A model generated the notes under the pieces. It was not told the origin of the DNA and did no database searches. It saw only the letters and a list, made by a program, of their open reading frames with translations. This document shows, piece by piece, positions 24,701 to 30,700 of a stretch of 64,000 nucleotides of DNA (positions within the stretch are counted from its first letter, which is position 1; each line of letters opens with the position of its first letter). Origin of the DNA: Blastobasis lacticolella (Eukaryota > Arthropoda > Insecta > Lepidoptera > Blastobasidae); NCBI GenBank assembly GCA_905147135.1, contig LR990067.1, forward strand, positions 3,968,001 through 4,032,000, read 5' to 3'. Position numbers and translations under genes: made by a program.

Positions 24701-27700
24701 ATAACAAAATCTTTGCTTACTTTGGGGCTATTTCTTATTTATAATTATTAGGTAAAATATTGTAGTGTCATGCCAAACTACATCATTACATGTACATGGC
24801 GACACTGGGGTTCAAAACGTTCGATTACGAATCAGACTCCTTAACCACCAGGCCACCGACGCTCATTACCCTGGAATTTCCAATATGTCGACGATACGCA
24901 ACGACTGACGTATCCCACCTTTGTCCACAGCGGTGATGGGGCGTCCATTTCCCAATATGTGGAGACGCACCAACTGACTGATTCCTCCATTGTCCATAGC
25001 GGTGATGGGGCGTCCCTGAGCGCGGCGGGGAGCAAGCGGTCCGCCGTCTCGGCGTCGGAGGCCGAGTGCTTTTCGCTGTGCCTGGGCGCCGGGCCTCTGT
25101 GGTGAGTCGTCCTTTTTTATATAGGTATAGTGCGCAGTGACTAACGATGGCTCTGTGGCTGCGAGACATGGCCAGCGCTGACGAAACAAGGGATAAGGTA
25201 GCCGCCAATGTTGGCAAGCGAAGATGGAGAAGGTGGAAAAGGGTAATTATACACCCGGCCGGGTGTTGTGACACGGGGACCAAGGGCCGACAGTTGATCG
25301 TCGGAAGTAGTATATATGCCGAGGAAGTTATCATATTTCGCTAGCGCGATGTAGGATGGTCATCGCCTCTATGTGCGGATGCTTGCCAACCTTGTGTTCG
25401 TGTACTCGTAATGTGAATAGCAGCGAGCCATGGTCAAGAACGTTACCGACGATCTCTAATCACATGATACCACCCTCTGGAATGATGTCACAGAATATCC
25501 GAAACGCATGTTGTGACTTCATTCCAGAGGGGTGGGACCATGCTTTTGGAGATCGGCGGTGCCGCTGCAGCGCTGACGAAACACGTTCGCGAAATCCATG
25601 CCAACGTGGTTGTGCGGTCATACGCGACTCGTGTACATCCGTGGCAGCCTTGGCGTGAGGGATATCGCAGATAAGATCGAGGAAGCTCGCCTTGCGCTGG
25701 TTTGGACACGTGTTGCGTAAGCCTCAGGGGAAAAAGGTGCCACTGTGAGGACAATTGGCGCGCACATGGCCTGTCATCGCCATAGAAACCATAAAACATA
25801 GACATAGACGTATCTTTATTTGGTCCAACATTCAAAAAACTTAAAAGTGCTATGAATGGCGCAGGCAAACACAGCGCCGGTTTTCAGACTGACCCATGTT
25901 AGAGCTCGATGCGGCGAACGACATAATGTTTTAAACTATTGCGGTTATTATCACACATTGTAAGGGTGTCGTCCCGTGACCATGATGCATACAATTGCGT
26001 CAAAATATCGGGCTACTCGTCAACAAAGGTACGCGGTAGGAAACCCGGAGAAGACCCTTAAAATGTGTGATAATAACTCGTTTAAAACACTAAGAATTGT
26101 TCATAATAACCGGCCCTCCTTACGCAGTACACTGCCGTGCGTCATTGTAACCCTCCCTGACGGCGGGTGGTCCTGACGTCCCTGCTCAGGACAGCGCACC
26201 GCCCGGAAGGGTGAATGGCGGTTGCTTGGCGGCAGAAATAGATAAGGCGGTGGTACTCACCTAGGCGGACTCCTCAACCTTGACAGAGTCCTACCACCTA
26301 ATCGATGCGCGCACTATGCGAACGCCGTGCTTAACACTGATAATTTTTTTTTTTTTTTCCACTAACGTGGCAAACAAGCTTACGCTGCCTGATGGTAAGC
26401 AGTCACCGCAGCCTATTGACGTTTTCAATACCAGGGGCTTCACCCACGCGTTGCCGACCCCGTAAAAACATTACACTAACCGGCCCTCCTTGCGCAGTAC
26501 ACTGCCGTGCGTGTTTGTAACCTTCCCGTCGCCGGCAGGTGGTCCTGATGTCCCTGCTCAGGACAGCGCACCGCCCGGAGGGGTGAATGGCGGGGCCGTG
26601 AGCCCCGCGACCCCGTCCACACCCACACACGACGACAACCGTGAGTATTATGGTTTTTTTTGTTTAGGAATAGAAATGGAAATATTTTTTTAGCCTAAGG
26701 GACGATTTTTCAATACTCAGATAAAATTTATTCGCCTCATAAAGTTATATACTGCCAAATTAAAACAAACTATAATCCGTTACTTATTTAAGAAGTAATG
26801 ACAATTTTGTTTTAGTCGCACAATAACTTATCAGACTGATACGTTTTATCGGAGGATTGAAAAATGGGCCCTAAGTTTACAATAATAATTGATAATTACA
26901 TGAGTTGTATAAAACATAATACTTTTATATACAAAATGGTCCAAGACTAGGTGTAAGGATGAGGGTGAAACCCACACCCGCTGGTAGAATAGGAGACTGT
27001 TTATTATTAACTAGTTTACTACATTTTTAATAAAAAGGAACACAAACGGATTCATTTATTCAAGTTACTACAGACTTATAGTGCTCGTAGGTATTTCTTA
27101 GTCCATGAGTAAAATTACAAATATTAAAATACAAGGTTTATATTATATTAATTAGGCATTTCACACAACATATCTCGATTGTACACTCGCGAGCGAGAGC
27201 CCGCACCCTACTAAAATAAATCTTACGGTGAGGGAAAACATCGTGATGAAACCTGCACATTTAGGTGACTGAATGTGCTAACCGTGATCTAATCTGGTCA
27301 GGTTCCCCTGTTAACATGGTCATGGAGAAGATGGCAGTCGCTCCACTGTAATTACAGCTGACCGTTAGATGAATAAAAATGTACACATTTTGCACTTTCT
27401 TCACATAAACGGTTCTAAAACTGCGTATATTTTCACGAAACACCTTTCCGAGTAACTCCTGTTACCAAATTCAATACTTGAGAATCCTGTCTAAGCAGAG
27501 CCGTCTAGTGAGGCACGGAGGCCGAACTACACTTTACTTTTTCAAAGTAACTGTCTGAGAATGCACCATTCCATCTTAATGGCGACGTACAATAGTGTTA
27601 CCACTCCGCGACATTAACGCCAAGATGACCATTGGATGATTTATTTATTTATTTAACCATTTATTGTGCACAAAGAAAGTTACAATAATATGAACACAAA

Positions 27701-30700
27701 GATAACAATCACAAAAGGTACAGCTTATTCCTAAAAAGAAATGTCTTACAGCAGACCTACCGAAGAGAGAGGGCTAGAATAGAGAGGCAGATATGACGTG
27801 CACCCAAATACATAATATAATTGAATTACTTGATGATGTTTATTTACATGCTAGATACAGCTATTGTTTCCCTTCACACAGGTGACTTGTTGAGCGCCCT
27901 GCTATGGGCGAGCGCGGACTCGCTCGCGAGCAGCGCGGACAGCCTCTCGGCTCCCGCGCCGCACCCCGCGCAGCACGTGCGTGCCAGGGAACAGGTACGG
28001 GATAGGCTGGTGTTGGTTCCATTCATACAGGTATCAGGGTGACAGGGTAGGCCTCCCGCAAGGTGGACCGGCGACCTGGTAAGGATCGCAGGTACCAGCT
28101 GGATGCGGAAGGCACAGGACCTCGCACAGCACGTGCGCGCCAGGGAACAGGTATGGGATAGGCTGGTATTGGGTCCATTCATACAGGTGACTTGTTGCTA
28201 TGGGCGAGCGTGGACTCGAGTAGCGCGGACAGCACGTGCACGCCAGGGAACAGGTACGGGATGGCCTCGAATTGGGTCTATTCATACAGGTGACAGGGTA
28301 GGTCTCCCGCAAGGTGGACCAACGACCCGGTAAGGATCGCAGGTACCAGCTGGATGCGGAAAGCACAGGACCGGTCTTTATGGAGATCTCTGGGAGAGGC
28401 CTTTGGCCAGCAGTGAGCGTCTTCTGGCTGATATGATGATACAGGTGACTTGGTGAGCGCCCTGCTATGGACGCTTGCGAGCGGCGCGGACAGCACGTGC
28501 GCGCCAGGGAACAGATACGGGATGGTCTCGAACTTTTTTTTATGTAAAAGTAATATAATGTAAGAATATGTTTATTGCCCTTACTTCCAAGGCACAAAAG
28601 TGCAAAACGTACAAGACAATAACATAAAGAGAAAAACAAAAAATACGTCGATTGTCATTATCGGGCTTTGCCCCACCACTCATTCCCACCGCTGCGAGCC
28701 TATGTAGCCAAGATCTACAGCGGCGACCACACACAGCTCCTGAGTTTTGACACTCAGGCGCGCCCGAGGACAAACCAATACTGTCTTGGAACCCGCAACA
28801 AATTGAATTAAGAAACAATAGGTTGGAGAAGGAAATATAGTGTTCATTGTGCCATTGAGATGTGCAATTTATTTATTTTATTTATTTATTCATACATTAA
28901 AATCACCTCCCGCAGACCATCAGCAAGATCCTGGAGCGCAAGGACCGGCAGCCGACCAAGATTGAGTTCAAGATCTTCCTCACTGAGAACACCGTGACCC
29001 GCTGGGAGGCTGTGAGTTGATGATTTTTATTTTATTATCTATATTACCTTCATAAACTTTTTTTTATACCACTAAGGTGGCAAACAAGCTTACGGCCCGC
29101 CTGATGGTAAGCAGTCACCGCAGCCTATGGACGTTTGCAATACCAGGGGCATCACCCACGCGTATTTAATTTACTTCATTCAGAACACCAACAGCAGTTA
29201 CATAAACATAACAGCGAGGCCATTAACAGGTGCTCGCAGATAGTTATTTGAGGGCCAATTTTTTAGATAAAATTTAACTGCCCGATAAAGTAAAATACTA
29301 CCAAATTAGAACAAACTGTCCTACTTCTCTTTTATGAAGTAACAATACAATTTAATTTTAGTTACATAATAACTTATCGGACTGATATGTTTTATCTGAG
29401 GATTGATCAATTGGCCCTTAATGATACGGGATACTAAAAGTAGGATTACAGTTCGTACAGAATTACATAATGATTGTAAGAAGTCTGATTACTCTTAGTG
29501 TAAGTTGGTGTAAATTATACACCTAAGAGGCCTATTCATCATCACAGCCCACAACAGGGAGAGTCCCTAAGTCCCTGCAGTGGACTGTTATGGGCTGTGA
29601 TGTGATGCTAGATCTGGCATATTATCATATTGTTTAGCATTTCTTGTGGCTCAGCATAATATTCGCTGAGCTCGCTTATCTCGTATGTCTCATGAGTTCT
29701 TCATGAAGCCGTAACAATAGTTCCTTCGTAACAAAAAATCTTCATTCTTCAAGGAAAAAAATACCATTCTAAAATTCGTTTGTTCGTGCCACGCGAATGT
29801 ACAGAACGACAAGACTTTGTTACTATGTTTCATATCATTTTGAGATAAATAATGTTAAATATAACAGTGTCTCCCAGTGACGGTCAGTATGACCTGATTA
29901 GTAAATGATTAATAAGTATTCTATGCCTGTTTATCACGTAGCTATTTATGTTACTGCCTTTATCAGCGATTGACCTCTTCCCTAGAGTTATTTTGTATTA
30001 AATAATACATATAATTATCTAATTTACTTGCAATAACTCGGGGATCAATGACGGATAGTGATAATCGTGTTTTATGATACACATTGTGTATAATTAGATC
30101 GTGTAAAATTGAAAGTAATATAGTTGATAAGGTGTAGAATGAGCTCCCATAAATTAAAAGAAGAAAATGTGAATACTAGATCGTTCAAGAGGTATATTAG
30201 AGGTAGCTTCAGAGGCGGGCAACGCATTGGTGATATCCCTGGTGTTGTTGGTGACCACGCACCATCAGGTGGCCCGTTGGTCTGTTTGTCTGCCGTATAA
30301 CATAATAAAATAAAGGTTATTTTATTTAGAGGTTTCACAAAAACTTGCTTGAATATTTATTTATTTTATTTATTTAATACTTTATGCACAAAATAGTACA
30401 AAGGTGGACTTAAAGCTTTGTAGCTTTATCTACCAGTCTACCCCGAAAACTGGTAATAAAATTGCAGGCGGTGCATAAAAATTTACAACAACATTACACT
30501 TACATACTTAACTACAAATACAATTTCACCCACTAGTATTCACATACCGAAAATCAACTCAAAATATTTACAAAATACTAAAAACCAACAACAACAATAA
30601 AGCAGAATGCACTTGAATATAAACTTCAATGAAGTACCTACCTACTAAGAACATTCGCAAAAGTAACAGGTGAAGAAATAAATAGGTTAAAGTCGGGTAT

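Noticed and set aside
24825..25334. A 169-codon minus-strand frame
   Set aside because: Antisense to antizyme exon 2, its 69-bp repeat and a family I repeat.
26167..26221. A second working, mutually exclusive frameshift exon
   Set aside because: No AG at the acceptor and the donor half of the exon is missing.
28034..28639. A 201-codon minus-strand frame across the exon 4 copies
   Set aside because: It is antisense to exon 4 copies and RTE tails; its repeats simply mirror the DNA duplication.
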